A stretch of DNA of 64,000 nucleotides, taken from the NCBI GenBank assembly GCA_032622095.1, contig CP136063.1, positions 207,563,934-207,627,933 of the forward strand. The letters are read 5' to 3'. The stretch is from Siphonodentalium dalli. Lineage: Eukaryota; Mollusca; Scaphopoda; Gadilida; Siphonodentaliidae. Shown in pieces: positions 10,951 through 23,288 of this stretch; position 1 is the first letter of the stretch, and each line of letters begins with the position of its first letter. Made by a program: the position numbers and the translations under genes. The notes under the pieces are model-generated. The model was not told the origin of the DNA and searched no databases. It was given only the letters and a program-made list of their open reading frames with translations.

Positions 10951-11236
10951 TTGTGACTAATTATCAACTAGTGTTAGTACTCATAGGTGAGTGACATTTT
11001 ATGATTCTAACACATGATACTTAAGTTGAGCACTGAGACTTTCAAACTCATATTCATTACGACGGCAAATGTTTACGAACATTTTATTAAATTTCAATGT
11101 TATACTTGCCATTTTATTTGTATACAAATGTAACTACCACGATCGCCTATCTTACTATATAAATAAAGCCATCTGTTTAAATTTTACATTTAATCAACAC
11201 CTGTTGATTAAAGGCGCCTACTGGTGACTAAACTTC

Positions 11237-11385
11237 GCAGAGTGGATTAAACATTCTTCATACAATTTGAACGGAAAAGTGTTTATCCATAGCATTGTAA
11301 AATCGTGGCATAAACACAGTGGATTAAAACTTTCTCCATATACAATTTTAACGGAAAAGTCTTTATCCATCGCATTTTGTTTTTG
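11237..11385. repeat. ~80-bp direct repeat
   Basis: The phrase AGTGGATTAAA...ACAATTT.AACGGAAAAGT.TTTATCCAT occurs twice, starting near 11240 and 11319. It lies inside the Mutator-like element. Confidence 0.7.
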
Positions 11386-11665
11386 AATAAAAAATGTTTC
11401 TGAAGCATTAGTTGAATAATTATTATCTGGCTAATTAAGTCATCGTGTTTTGATTGGACGTATATTTTTCTAACGGTCATCTCTGCGTTCTGATTGGTCA
11501 AATAGTAATGTCGGGTTTTATGCAGAAGAAATTAGGAAATAATTTATTTGGTTTTGTGATTATTTGCATTAATTCTAATTCTAATTAACAAATTATAGCG
11601 TAATACTTGACTTGGGCTGGGTAAACATTTTAATAAAATGTCATATATAGCCTCAATAAAAGTTA

Positions 11666-11841
11666 ATCGAGAATACTAATTAAGTATACTCATAAATAAT
11701 TCACAATAATAAATTAATTATTTAAAGTTTCCATCGGATCGGTAGTGGTGTATATTTAAATGAGATATTGAGTATATTAATTCATTGTCCCATTTTATTA
11801 TTGTGAATTATTTATGAGTATACTTAATTAGTATTCTCGAT
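11666..11841. repeat. 48-bp perfect inverted repeat, 80-bp loop
   Basis: ATCGAGAATACTAATTAAGT...ATAATAAA at 11666-11713 is mirrored at 11794-11841. It may be a small MITE inside the Mutator-like element, but no target duplication could be fixed. Confidence 0.75.
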
Positions 11842-12015
11842 CAGTATTGATATGAATTTAATTTAAGTTGTAAACAATCTTCAATCGGTGTAATTGTGGA
11901 AATAATGTATAGTATTGGCCTACAGTTTGTTTAGATATTTAATTTAATTTGCAAAAATGTCATTCATCAACTTCGGGATTGTATTGGAACAACAACAGCA
12001 CAACGGAATTTAATT

Positions 12016-12384
12016 TTGGACGAGATATTCGGTAATAATGGCCTTACATCTTCTGATTGTTCTGCAATTTTCGATTATCGACTGGACAAAAGTGAACGAA
12101 CAATAACATTGACGGCACCTACATTTCTAGAATATTTCCGAAATAGACTGACACCGATATTAAGAGAAAACTACGAGACATTAAGACAAACACCAAACCT
12201 GATGGCAGATGGAAAATGGACGAACAATAACTGTAAATCGCTAAACCATATTCTGAAGCAGGCCGTTGAGTGGAAATCGAAACCTCTAGTGGAATTAGTG
12301 AAAATAATATACAATGTAGTTAAAGGTGAGTATGACGAATTAGAACGCAGTATTTTCGGGTTTTGGACATGTTGCATGTTTTGA
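12016..12384 (+). CDS. partial Mutator-like transposase, C-terminal part
   Basis: An open frame of about 122 codons. The start is uncertain; the listed first codon may not be ATG, and the frame is probably a remnant. The segment WTNNNCKSLNHILKQAVEW followed by a VKGEYDELERSIFG-type motif resembles the region after the DDE core in Mutator-like transposases of invertebrates, where NN.ES.N..LK and QY.D.ERA recur. That is from memory of the family, not a search. It lies inside an element whose long ends and 9-bp duplication independently suggest Mutator. A perfect splice-donor string, AAAG|GTGAGT, occurs near 12325, but the frame continues with family-like residues through it. The catalytic DDE domain is absent. 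Confidence 0.55.
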   Translation: MDEIFGNNGLTSSDCSAIFDYRLDKSERTITLTAPTFLEYFRNRLTPILRENYETLRQTPNLMADGKWTNNNCKSLNHILKQAVEWKSKPLVELVKIIYNVVKGEYDELERSIFGFWTCCMF

Positions 12385-12502
12385 ATTCAATAAACTATGA
12401 AAAATATCAAATTCTCCTATCTAACGCACCCATGCCCACTCACCTATACTGATGAATCGAGAAATCTGATAATCCTCTTATTTTCTATTCCAAAAGTCAC
12501 AT

Positions 12503-12846
12503 AAATCAATGCAAAAATACAATCATTTATCCTCCAATTAATATCTGTCCACGAAGCCAGTAAGATAATCCTCTTACTTTCCGGATCAGAAATCACGTAA
12601 TTTTAGTTAGGCTTCATGATCCTCTAAGTATCACTAAGCAAAGAAACCCATCAGATTTCGGAAATTAATTATAAAAAAAATAACAAAGTAACATCTAACA
12701 TGATCATTTAGTGGTATCAATCCATTTTATCAGTCAATAAATCATGTAGACCTACTATATATTGCATTACTGCGGGGACCTACGCGAATTGAGTGACCTA
12801 CGGAGACCTACGCAAATCTAGGGACCTACTGCATAACGCGTCACCG
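12503..12846 (-). repeat. right long terminal inverted repeat
   Basis: Reverse complement of 10491-10831. Ends in TAGGGACCTACTGCATAACG followed by CGTCACCG at the border. Confidence 0.85.
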
Positions 12847-12855
12847 ATGATATTG

Positions 12856-14445
12856 ATAATGTATTGTTTTTCATTAATAAATAGTGAGATAATTTGTGTA
12901 TCGCATACCTAGAACATTTATGTAAACATAATGCCGGCAAGTTGTGAAAGATCTGATTGACAATAACATGTAAATTTGTCAAAACAAATGCGACATTGTC
13001 TTCCTCATTCGCGTCTTCCATTTGCATCGAAATAGGGTGAAACAAAGGTGGGGAATCCCCGTGTTTATAAATATAATATTAGGAACACACTAAAATATAA
13101 ACTTGAGTGCCGAGTTGCTCCAAATTGTGAGATCCAGCAACGAGAAATATGAACAATGGGAAGCATGCCCGAAGCTGGTGGGGGTGCAGGAGGGGCGAAC
13201 CGCCCCCTGTGAACGTTTCTGTCGGAAATGTTCTCATGCCATCGGAAAATAAATGCTAACCCATTATGACTAGATTAATGGGAGAGAGGGAGTTTAAAAA
13301 CTGTACATCTACCCATTGACATCAAGTACCGAAAATTTTGCATTAAAAAACATCTCATATCTAAACTGAAGGACCGAGAGGAAGATCCCTTTCTGTACTA
13401 CTGAATTGAAACTGTGAAAAAAAATTGCCAATCAATTACCATGATTACTCATCTCTGCAATGTATATATATATGCACGCAGTTGCCTTTGAGGATTGCCG
13501 GCTCGATGAGGGACAAAGGGTGGTAGTCACGGTATGCTTTTAATAATCACACTATATATAGGCACATGTTGAATGAGTATTTATTACTGCTCTATTCGTT
13601 TACTTTTCACCTGTTTTGTCCCACACCGAGCTGACATCCTTAAAGTTATCGCAGAGCAAGAGGGATGTCTGTGGATTCTGAGATGGTCTAGCTACGTGGT
13701 CGTTTTGAGCGACAAGTTGGCACTCGCCATTCCATCATTTACAAAGTCACCGAACCGACACAGAACCCACAGGCACCCCTTCCAGCAGCATTAATATTAA
13801 TATAATTTAATATAATATTATATCGGTCAGTATTCATAGACCCGGTGAATGAGACGATTGACAGACTTGTTATGTATAATGGATCTGCCAGGCGTCTCAT
13901 CCACCTGGTCGGTGAAAAGAACATTTCTTTTAAAATAAACATATTCACAATCATAAGATTACATGTAAATGTAGCACTTATGACGATAAATTATATTATC
14001 CATATTGATGATGGCATTATCAATGTATAATATTAACATATTAACATTGATGTCATTACCATTATTTTTTAGTATTTTAAATGGAGAATTTTCTTATACT
14101 ATATATATATGCATGCCTCGTGGCCGGTAGCATATCTGGGGACCACAATGGAATTAAGCCTTCGAGTGCTTTTTGTGCCATCCCCGATATCTAGCCGTGC
14201 ATGTACTCTATTAAATTTCAGCCATCATACCATTGGTATTCACTTAGACTTCTTTACAGCCTCATATTTGATTCAAAATTTGTGATTTCTTATATAGCCT
14301 AACAACTGAAATTATGTTAAAAACTCCTATTTATTTGCTTGTGATTCATTATATTTGTAACCTGTTAAAACAATATACATGTATGTCTTTATATCAAAAA
14401 TAAATAAATAAATCAATCAATTCCGACATGCCATCTCAAATTTCC
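12856..14445. other. non-coding stretch, possible retroelement 3' tail at its end
   Basis: No supported gene. At 14100-14435 the sequence ends in AACAATATACATGTATGTC, then AAAAATAAATAAATAAATCA. A 3' tail with tandem AAAT/AATC units is common in non-LTR elements, so this could be a 3' UTR fragment on the plus strand. No coding sequence precedes it. Confidence 0.3.
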
Positions 14446-14544
14446 GCGTACATTTAACAGTTAACCGACCTCTCGCATACCGACTTCCCATTGCCCAGGA
14501 AGTCGTTATGCGAGAGGTCGGTTAACTCAGTGTTAAATGTACGC
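14446..14544. repeat. near-perfect 99-bp hairpin
   Basis: The arms are GCGTACATTTAACA plus GTTAACCGACCTCTCGCATA and CGACTTCC, mirrored on the 3' side with one mismatch and a 4-base CTGA bulge, leaving a loop of about 9 bases. About 42 base pairs in all. It could be a tiny MITE or a transcript that folds like a small-RNA precursor. Confidence 0.85.
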
Positions 14545-16785
14545 AATCTGATTCGATCATGGTCCCCATATCATCAGATTTCAACAACAACATTTTTTGA
14601 AATGCCGCTTCAGTTATCAAAATCGATTAATTGCCCAAAATTAATGCTAAATACTATAGTATTAAGTATATAGCAGCGTGAATTTAGTTACTTTAACATT
14701 GCCCAGAACGTGTTATTTATCAACATTATGTTCAACGAAATTTGGCCGGATTGTCAAATATCTAACACCCAAAGCCACTTAATTTTAGAGTTATCCATCT
14801 TCATCTACAATTTAGTCCATGCAAGACAGTCGGCTTGACGAATATTTTCCAGGCCATCAAAAGTTTCTTATCTCGGGAAATAACAAATTTCAACAAGAGC
14901 ATCGCTAGAGCCTGACAAAATACGCCCTTTAGCCATTTCAAATTGTACTACCACAAAATATAATTAACAATAATTTGAGCTTACATAGAGTATCTCAGAT
15001 ATGTATACTCCTAATTCCAATGCCAAAATGCGGTCAAATTCTAAGTCGAAAAATGGCCGTAACCCATGTGCATGAAACTAACTGGACAGAACTTATATTG
15101 GAACTTGTCCTCTATTTTAGCTACACACAGCTACAGCTTTGGTTCAAATGAAATAATTATTACAAACGGTCGGAAACCAGAATGTTATGAAATCGGTCAA
15201 ATTCTAAATAATAAAGAGGCCGTATATCTCATGTAAAGATAATTGGACGATACCCATATTCGAACTTGGAATGTAATATCTTTAGCTGGGAAATAGCCTA
15301 CACAATGGTCATATAACATGCTACCGTGACATACCGGTATACATCTACTAAATACCAATATAAATATAATTTCAATACTTATGAAAAATGGAGGCATGAG
15401 AGGAGTACGTATTATGGGAAGCTATGACTGGTGGTGCAATCGGAATTTCTTACGTGGGAATTTGGGAATCCCCTCCCAATTCAGGACACCTTCGCCACGG
15501 CCCTGCAGACGAACTAAGTTGTATAATGGGTCCGCTATTATGCAGTTTCGATTCATGTTAAATATGTGGTAGTTATCCAATATGTGTTGTATATATTATA
15601 ACGCATGCAAAATTGTGCATATTTCGGGCGGAATTATGAATAAATCCTGAAATTACCACAATTTCCCCGCCGAATCACCATAAAAATTGCCCGAATTTTT
15701 ACGCAATTTTCTCGAAAATGTCCGAATTTCAAACATTCAAAATGTTTTGGGAGGACTACAGTCATGATCATCCCAGCCCCTGGCCCGTACGGATAATTTA
15801 TAATTATGCAGATGTTGATCACAATACATGTATATGATGATATTATATAGATATATATGTTAGTAATAACAACCAAATTCAATTCCATGTTGTCATATAA
15901 TTATGTAACAATGTGCTTGCTTACACATCACATGCAATGGTGACAATTCTATTTTGTTCCAAGCATATCAGTATTCAATTAATTCCAGCTTATTCCAAAT
16001 ACAATAATTTACATGCTAAAATGTCAATTAAGACAACATAGAGGTACCGGTTATTGTTTTTAAGGGACATGATGGAAATATATGTGTTCGTGTGAAGTCC
16101 AAAGTGGAAATAAATTATTTCACTGAACTACTAGGGCATGATAACAATTTTTGTTGTACATGTTTTTGAACTCTGGAAGTATCCATTTCAATTAGTCTGT
16201 GACTTGCTCATATCATTGTTCACACGACCAGTATGACAAACGTTCCGCGAACATAGGGTCAAGCTTAACCTCGTCAGTATGCACCAATCATATTATCTTT
16301 ATACATTGAGTGTGAATTCTCCAAAATAGCTAAGGTAACTGCACTAAATTATAAAATGTTGTATCTTGAATAATGAAATACGAAGCGGAAGTCTCTGGTC
16401 GTCTACAATATATATCTCATACCACATGCGCACTGTAATTTCAATATTCATGGTGTCTTCTATTGTGTACAAAAGTGTTTCTTTTTAATTATCTAAAGCA
16501 TATTAGCCACCTCCATGTACCCATCAGTCACGAAATGTAAGCGCATAATGACGAAATATCTAATTTTCTATAAATTTGCCGCCATTTTGACTGTCATCAT
16601 AAACCATAGTAATCGTGTCAGGCCCTAATTTATATTATAGCCAATAATCCCATTCGCCTAATTCCTTCAAATATGTTAATTTCACATACAATTATGGCCA
16701 GGAACCCATATTGAGTTTTCGGGGAAATTTCATACCATGCACGTTCTGTAAGATAATGTTTTAAGGGATTGGAAGGGGCCGAGAC
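14545..16785. other. non-coding stretch
   Basis: No gene is supported. Short open frames at 15197-15397, 15381-15572 and 15634-15888 show no domain. The sequence has mollusc-like low-complexity words but no clear repeat borders. Confidence 0.4.
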
Positions 16786-16789
16786 CAAA

Positions 16790-18556
16790 GAAGCAACATA
16801 TAGTATGAAGTTAGAACAATTATCAGCGTTTAAATCGCTACAGTAATTTCGAAGTTTACAATGAATGATGTTTATCGCGCGATTTCCGAAATTGAAATAG
16901 TCTGGTTGCGCAAGAACTGGATCAGTCGTTAGGTATTTTGTTTTAAAAATACGAAGGGAAGATGATTCTTTTATTTTATTTGACAGGGTATTCCATTTCC
17001 TAGTTGTATTTGAGAAAAATGTGTGTTCAAAAATGCACTGTTCTTTTCAACGAGTATGGAGGAAAATTTGTTTTATCTCTAAAATCATATCTAGCAGCTG
17101 ATTCGGGGCGGGTGGGTAAGAGATTGTTGAGATATGTAGGGCTCTTGTCATTAGTTATTCTATACATGATATTAATTTTATGAGATTTCCTTCTGTTTGT
17201 TAACGATTGCCACCCTAATTCTACTAGCAAGTTTTTTTTACAGGAACGGATCGCGTGAAACCTGTAACAATTCGGCCCGCGTCTGCTTGGATGCAATCTA
17301 ATTTTGAAATTACATTTGCTGGGGCGGAGTCCCAGACAACGTCGGCATAATCCATGAGGGGCAATATGTACGCTTGATAAATTGTGTCTAAGGTTTTCCT
17401 ATTTAAAGAATATTTCAATTGTCTTAAATATGCAAGGCGGCCATATATTTTCTTTGATAACTCATTGATATGTTTGTCACAGTTTAGGTCACTCTGTATG
17501 TTCAAGCCAAGGCGCTTATGTGATTCTACTTAGGTTATAGATTCACCACTGAGTAAAAGATGTATGTCAGGCTGGGCACCGGTATATATAAGAAAATATC
17601 ATTGACTTAGTTTTACTACTATTGAATTTTACTAGCCATTGTTTCGACCATATATTTATGGCTTCAAAATCAGTATTTACTCAAGGTCATGGAGAATTTC
17701 ATTGCTAGCAGTGAGGCAAGTATCATCCGCATACATTCTAGTGAAATATTTAACATTTTCAGCGAGATCATTAATATATACCAAGAATAAGAAAGAGCCA
17801 AGACACCAGCGAGTATCTTTTTATATTCTGAAGACGTGTTATTTACCATCACCCTTTGTGTTCGATCTGTGAGATAATCGTTAATAAAAGCTAGAAGTGG
17901 TCCGGAAATTTCATATCGCTCAAGTTTATATACCAGTCCCTCGTGCCAAACCCCCTCGAATGCCTTAGATATATCACAAAATACAGCACATATATACAGT
18001 TTATTCTCGAGGGCCTGGCTAAGGGATTGGTTAAGTTCTAACAGTTGGAAAATAGTTGAATGCCCAGGAAGAAAATCCGATTGGAAATGGTAAAAGAAGC
18101 CTTTGGTCTCGAAATGCTTAAAAAGATATTTAAGAACAACTTTTTCAAAAACTTTCGCCAGTGTCGGCAGTAAAGAGATCGGTCTATAATTCTTAGGATT
18201 TGAGCGATCGTCATTTTTAAATATTGGGATCACATTCGCTTTTTTCCATACATCGGGGAATTTACACTCTTTGATACATAATTCGAAAATAATTTTGAGG
18301 GGCTGAAAGATGGCATATTTTGTTTCAAGAAGCATTCTTGCACTTATTCCATCGTGACCGTGAGCCTGGTTAGGTTTAAGAGATGAAATAGTTTCCAATA
18401 TATCTTCCGTCTTTACACGCACATTACTAATAGTGGGGGAGGTACAACCTTAATAATGTTCGGTTTGAAGGTGGGCAGCGCGGAGTTGCCGATAAAACTG
18501 TCATTTAACAGAGTTGAGTTCGATAAATCGTCGACAATAATTTCATAGGAATCTTT
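16790..18556 (-). pseudogene. non-LTR retrotransposon reverse transcriptase, frameshifted
   Basis: Reads on the minus strand from about 18556 down. The first frame (to about 17810) has GHDGISARML, PDVWKKANVIPIFK, NYRPISLLPTLAKVFEK and FCDISKAFEGVWHEGL (RT motif A), as in CR1/Jockey-like elements. Around 17805-17815 the PQGS block is deleted and the frame shifts; in the new frame FLFLVYINDLAENV and the catalytic YADDT (codons at 17722-17733) follow. Near 17680 a further shift leads to IWSKQWLVKFNSSKT. Then come the thumb-like part (17224-17505, KKIYGRLAYLRQLKYSLNRK, MDYADVVWDS) and the C-terminus (RKWNTLSNKIKES, NRAINIIHCKLRNYCSDLN) down to about 16790. The endonuclease and 5' part are missing. 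A dead, 5'-truncated copy. Confidence 0.9.
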
Positions 18557-19204
18557 GCCAGTTCAAAACAATATACACGGATATAGGAGATATGAGTGAA
18601 AAAAATCCTATTTTTCCAATCCCGGTCGCCAGTTTGGCAGCAATCGTTCTAATGCATTGCCAATTTGTACTAAAAACAGTAGTATAATTTAATAGCATCC
18701 AAATAATATATACATTTGTATACATTTGCTGAAATATGTTTTCCAACAAAACAGATTGAACTGACTCAGTTGATATGCTATACTATGCTGGCCATGTTGG
18801 ATGCCATCTTGAATTATGCGAATGCTCAAGGATGAGAACTCCACACCCACATAGAAAAGACACTGATGCACACACCACCCAGAATCACAATCCACAGAGA
18901 AAAACACTTTAACATAATGTTTTTACTTCACCCCTATTGCTCCCGGACGGCCATTAATTAACCTCATCGAGTTCTTGGCACGATTAAATTTTGCTGCCCA
19001 AAGTTAAACTTTAGCCAAACAAACCTTATTTTTTTGTATATGACGTCACCTACAGGTAGGTCTAAAAAATACTCAGAAAATAAACTTCCCAACAATATCT
19101 CATCAAGTTGGCTATTAAATTTTCCAAATTCAGAGTTCACTTGGCTTGGCGAATTTTGCGACATTCAGGGATAATGAATCGCATATAATCGTGAATCATG
19201 AATC
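18557..19204. other. non-coding stretch
   Basis: No endonuclease or other retrotransposon sequence could be recognised upstream of the RT remnant. Short minus-strand open frames show no domain. Confidence 0.4.
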
Positions 19205-19385
19205 GTCTTAATTGGATAGAGCATGTCACTCGTACCTTCAAAATTAAGAAGGGTGACGTTAGTCTTGATTGGGAGTTATTAACTCTGCCCACACGTGCAT
19301 TGACTTAATAACTTCCAATCAAGACTAACGCAACTCTTCTTAATTATGAAGACACCCATTGAGATGATCTATCCGATAATTAGTC
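19205..19385. mobile_element. inverted-repeat MITE-like element
   Basis: Two arms, about 19208-19287 and 19300-19382, pair along TTAATTGGATAGA...CAT.TCA, AATTAAGAAG.GT, GTTAGTCTTGATTGG and AGTTATTAA. The loop is about 15 bases. No clean target duplication was found. Confidence 0.7.
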
Positions 19386-19760
19386 AGTCAATATATGCAG
19401 CTCATTTGCCATACTATGTCAATGAATGTGGTTAGTTAGTGAAATATTCAGCTAATTTGTCAATATATGGGGTTTGTTAGTCAATGGGTATATACAGTTA
19501 GTTCGTCGTTATATGCAGTTATTGTGCAGAATATGCAGTTCATTGTTATTTTCAATATATATGGTTAGTTCATCATTATATGCGGCTCGCGATGTTCCGT
19601 TCTTTATAATGATATATTGATGCTGATTGTGGCTGAAGGGGTCACCCTCAACAAAAAGAGTGCTGACGGGTACACATGGTTTGAACATGTGCTGAAGGTT
19701 ACACAGGGTTTGTGATCGCCACTAACATCGTTACTTAAAGGGATAGTACTCAGATGAGCG
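19386..19760 (-). repeat. dispersed repeat with ~27-bp minisatellite, copy 1
   Basis: Loose units of the form TTAGTCAATATATGCAG occur from 19382 to 19590, followed by CTCGCGATGTTCCGTTCTTT and GGGTACACATGGTTTGAA. The same parts occur in reverse orientation at about 40890-41300, so this is a second copy of one element. The open frame 19604-19954 is repeat read-through; its translation resembles that of 40802-41026. Confidence 0.7.
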
Positions 19761-21565
19761 GTGGTACGTCGATCGCAAGTTGCAAAACAGAGTTCAGTCC
19801 CCTCGCCACGCGATGTCCTCCGACTGCGTGACTTTAAGCACTGTCTGATTTGTTTACCTCCGGGTTGGGAAAACCCATAAATTGTAACTTCCTCATTGTT
19901 ACTTCCCAAGTTAACGACGTTTGTTGTGAGAAATTCGCACCACAAGGACAGCATAAATTGCAGAAATTATACTAGCAACGCTTATGTGATATGGAAATGC
20001 GACATTCCACGGTCAGTGTCCGTTTAATCGTACCGGTACTCAAGTAATCATAGACAGTTGACAGCAGCCAGCAGGTTGAACTTGGAATGATCTGGAATGG
20101 AAGACGAGTCACAAACAAGTTTCCATTATTGGCATGAACTGATCGATGAATACGTTGCAGTGTATCGGCTGATGTCAACCCCATGCAGACTTGGAAGGTT
20201 GCGTAAGTTTGTGTCTTACTAAATTGTATGGGAAAGGAAGCCCAAATTCACATTTAAATATCAGGTCTGGGTGAACACCAATTGATCGAAATCCAATAAA
20301 ACATGGCTGACACTGACATGCCGAGTCAGTCACTGTCAGTAGCCGAGAGGTGCTCACTCCAATTCTTGAATATTTAAATGGTGTTTGTTTGAAGATTTTT
20401 AAACGTTTATTTAATATTCTCATTCTCTCAAAAGAAATCCAAATGTTTTTAAGTAGTTACCAAGTTGAACGATATCATGGAACAGTTTAGTGTGACTCCC
20501 CTTATCTCAGATGCATCTAGGTCTATATTAGATCGATTAGTCTAAATAAAGATCTATTGGTGGTTCACCCAGACCTGCATGTTTATTAATAATCGCATTG
20601 AATGTACCGAAGCTCAACAATCATCTGCAGGTCTTGGTGAACCACTGGTTGATCTGTATAAAACTGATCAGTCTATCTTTATATTGAATATATTCAGTAA
20701 ATAATTATTCCGTGTCTTTCAACAGAAATTAGAATTATCTCTGTTTAAGTATTGGATGTAATATAATTACCACTATAGAACAGTTCAGTGTGACTCGACT
20801 TATCCCCAATGCCTGCATATGATAAATGACCAATCAGTCTATGCTATAGCGATTAGTCTAATAAAGGTCGATCGTTGGTTCACCATGACCTGTTCATTTG
20901 CACTTAAGTGCAAATTATTTAAACAGCGTAAATCATTTGCACATTCAAAGTGCTATTAAATGCACGTGAGGCCTTAGTTGTCGAAAATATTGATATTTGT
21001 TCTAATCACCGTAAATAGAAAAACATTAAAACGCATACAGTTTCGTTCATATATACCATGACCATCACGTAAACAGCATGTTATCATAAAGACCTACAAT
21101 ATTTTACCTAAGCAAGAGCCTGATTGTGTTACAGAAGACAGCACAATATTAATGCAACTCTTGAACTGGCTAAGCACACACACAAATGGCATAAACGCTC
21201 TTGATTTGTTCCATATCAGGAATTCACCAACAAAGAACGCTCTTTATGTTTACCATCATAATATAAACAAACACCAGAAAAGTTACTTTTTATGCTTTTG
21301 TTTACATAACAATGGTCAAACATTTGACAATAACATACTGTTTATGCGATATTTCTTATTTGTATACGGACAAAGTCTGTCTACATTTTGATGTTCTTTA
21401 TTTTTGTGGCGGTTTTCGAAGGGTGGAAATATTTTCACAGGATACCCACCGCCAAGGCCAACCGTACCTTTAAATTATCTGTATCTGGAATATGTACCAT
21501 ACATGAAAGGTGTTCATAGACCAAATCATTTAATTATGCTCTATGTAAAAAAAACATTTTTTTGA
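19761..21565. other. non-coding stretch with TTAAG palindrome traces
   Basis: No gene supported. Two related phrases, (A)GACCTGCATGT...GAACCA and GGTTCACC, recur near 20240-20270, 20555-20650 and 20875-20895. A GCACTTAAGTGCAAAT palindrome lies at 20898, related to the element at 8415-9592. Confidence 0.4.
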
Positions 21566-23045
21566 GCTCAATTAAGCGCACATCATTTGCGCTTAAGTGT
21601 AAATAAGACATGAGACTATCATACATGTATTTAATAATATATACTAGTCCACCTATTTCTAATTCCTTTCTCAGAGTCTAATTCACCCTTTTTATATTTC
21701 TAGACAATCTGATTTATGCTCAAATGCTCAAGCTCAAATAGATGAATTTTACTTTTAAAAGAGCAAATAAATTAATTCCGCTTAAGGCACTTTAAGAGCA
21801 AATCAAATCTGTCAGATTATCACTTGGCCTTACATATGGGTGTCTTTTGTTTTGTTATATCTCCTCCCAAAATATGCATTACCCCAACCAATATCATAAG
21901 AACTGCTGAACATATGCAGTTAACAGGGATGGGTATATATCCTGTGTACCTGTTAGGAAATTGTGGACTACAAGTGGAACAATTTTCCTCTACCAACATT
22001 GGTATCTCCCACCAACATAATATTTTTCCACTTATTTTACCCTCACAGTCACATATTTTGCTTTATATAGTGATGATATGGCAAGAAATTAACTATATCT
22101 GAGAAAAATGTGGTTGAGTCTGGGTTTGTGAGGGGGTGGACTCTGGGGAGATACCCAGGACAGAGAATCTTCTCCGCCGCCCATCTAGTAGCTGCATATG
22201 ACCAAAACATGATCTATCGCTTATTTTGCTTTATATACTTCATCCGAGAAAAAGTTTATTAAGTTGGGGATTGGGGGAGATACCAAGTCCTGATTATCAC
22301 TTATTTTGCTTTATATAGTCCAAAAATTCTCATATGTAGCTCAGGGAAGAATCCAGAGATAATTTGGGGACACCTGTTTCCAGCAGAGGATATGTACCGG
22401 TATCCCAACATAACTTTAAAATACGGCTTCTACACCGAACCAACACAGATACAGACGCATATATTATAAATAGGACATAATATTTCTGATTTAAAAATTC
22501 AACATGCAAATGAAGGCTGTATTGCAACTGCAGATTTTTTAATACAGCGCTTATTGTTGAATTGCCTTGAAAATTCAGGTTGATTCAATACTGTCCACTT
22601 GGAATTTGGGGTCATTTGGGCTTCTCAAGTTTAGGCACCCATACCTGTAACAGCTATCAAGACAGCCCTGGAAATTTCCCTGATGTAGCTTCTGCGTGAG
22701 TGGGGGGGGGGATTATAATCAGCCTGTTCATAATTGGGTAGCACCCATCCATCCAAACACCAACACAATCAACTCAATAAAGTTAATTTCTCACCATTTC
22801 ATGACTATATAAAGCAATAATAAGCAATAAAATCATAAGTTTATTTTTTCTCATATGTAGCTACTAGGTGGTAATTGGATACTCAGGTCCTTTTATCTCC
22901 CCCCCCCATACCTGTTCAGTGACCTGTTAGGAAATTATCGAGTACCGGTATATGAGACATAGGTTTGTCATGATATTTTAAGTTTAATATCTTTGTAGAA
23001 GTAAGATGTCCAAAACTTCAACTATCAAGGTGAATTTCTTCGTGT
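21566..23045. repeat. degenerate direct repeats with TTTTGCTTTATATAG
   Basis: ATTTTGCTTTATATAGT-like words recur near 22057, 22218 and 22304 and inverted near 22805. GACCTGTTAGGAAATT(A/G)T occurs near 21946 and 22923. A TTTGCGCTTAAGTGTAAAT palindrome lies at 21588. The stretch looks like an old, scrambled tandem array. No gene. Confidence 0.45.
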
Positions 23046-23288
23046 TAACCCTTTCATGACTGCATCTTCTTGAAGTTTTGTGAAAACCCTGTTCCAATGC
23101 ATTCTCTTATATTTAAGAGAATTAATGCATTCTCTTATATTTAAGAGAATTCATTGGCTTAACAATATTTACCTTGACCTTGTAAGCCAGTGCATTCTCT
23201 TATATATTCGAGGCTCCATATATAATAGAATGCACTGGCACAGGATCATTAATGCTGAACCAGCATGGCTCCAGTCATAAAAGGGTTA
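23046..23288. mobile_element. TAACCCTTTCATGAC MITE, copy 1
   Basis: Inverted ends TAACCCTTTCATGAC and GTCATAAAAGGGTTA enclose 243 bp with stems CATTCTCTTATATTTAAGAG and paired TGCACTGGC/GCCAGTGCA words. It abuts the ~150-bp repeat directly. A second copy with the same interior (TTACCTTG(G/A)CCTTGTGAG, ACAGGAT.ATTAATGCTG) is at 48424-48648. Confidence 0.8.

Larger units (their letters stand above)
10491..12846. mobile_element. Mutator-like element with long inverted ends
   Basis: About 2,356 bp. Inverted ends of roughly 340 bp (10491-10831 and 12503-12846) share GCGTTATGCAGTAGGTCCCT and then collinear sequence down to TTTTTGCATTGATTT. The 9 bp ATGATATTG flank it at 10482-10490 and 12847-12855. 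Long ends plus a 9-bp duplication fit Mutator-like elements, and the internal frame at 12016-12384 looks like part of such a transposase. The rest of the interior is AT-rich with a 48-bp tandem repeat (10829-10950) and a 48-bp inverted repeat (11666-11713 / 11794-11841). The transposase is far too short to be complete, so the copy is non-autonomous. Confidence 0.8.

Noticed and set aside
12316-12330. Perfect splice donor AAAG|GTGAGT inside the Mutator-like ORF
   Set aside because: The frame continues through it with family-like residues, so I read it as chance, though splicing there cannot be excluded.
23046-23060. TAACCC as telomere-like repeat
   Set aside because: It occurs once per MITE end (TAACCCTTTCATGAC) and is not tandem.
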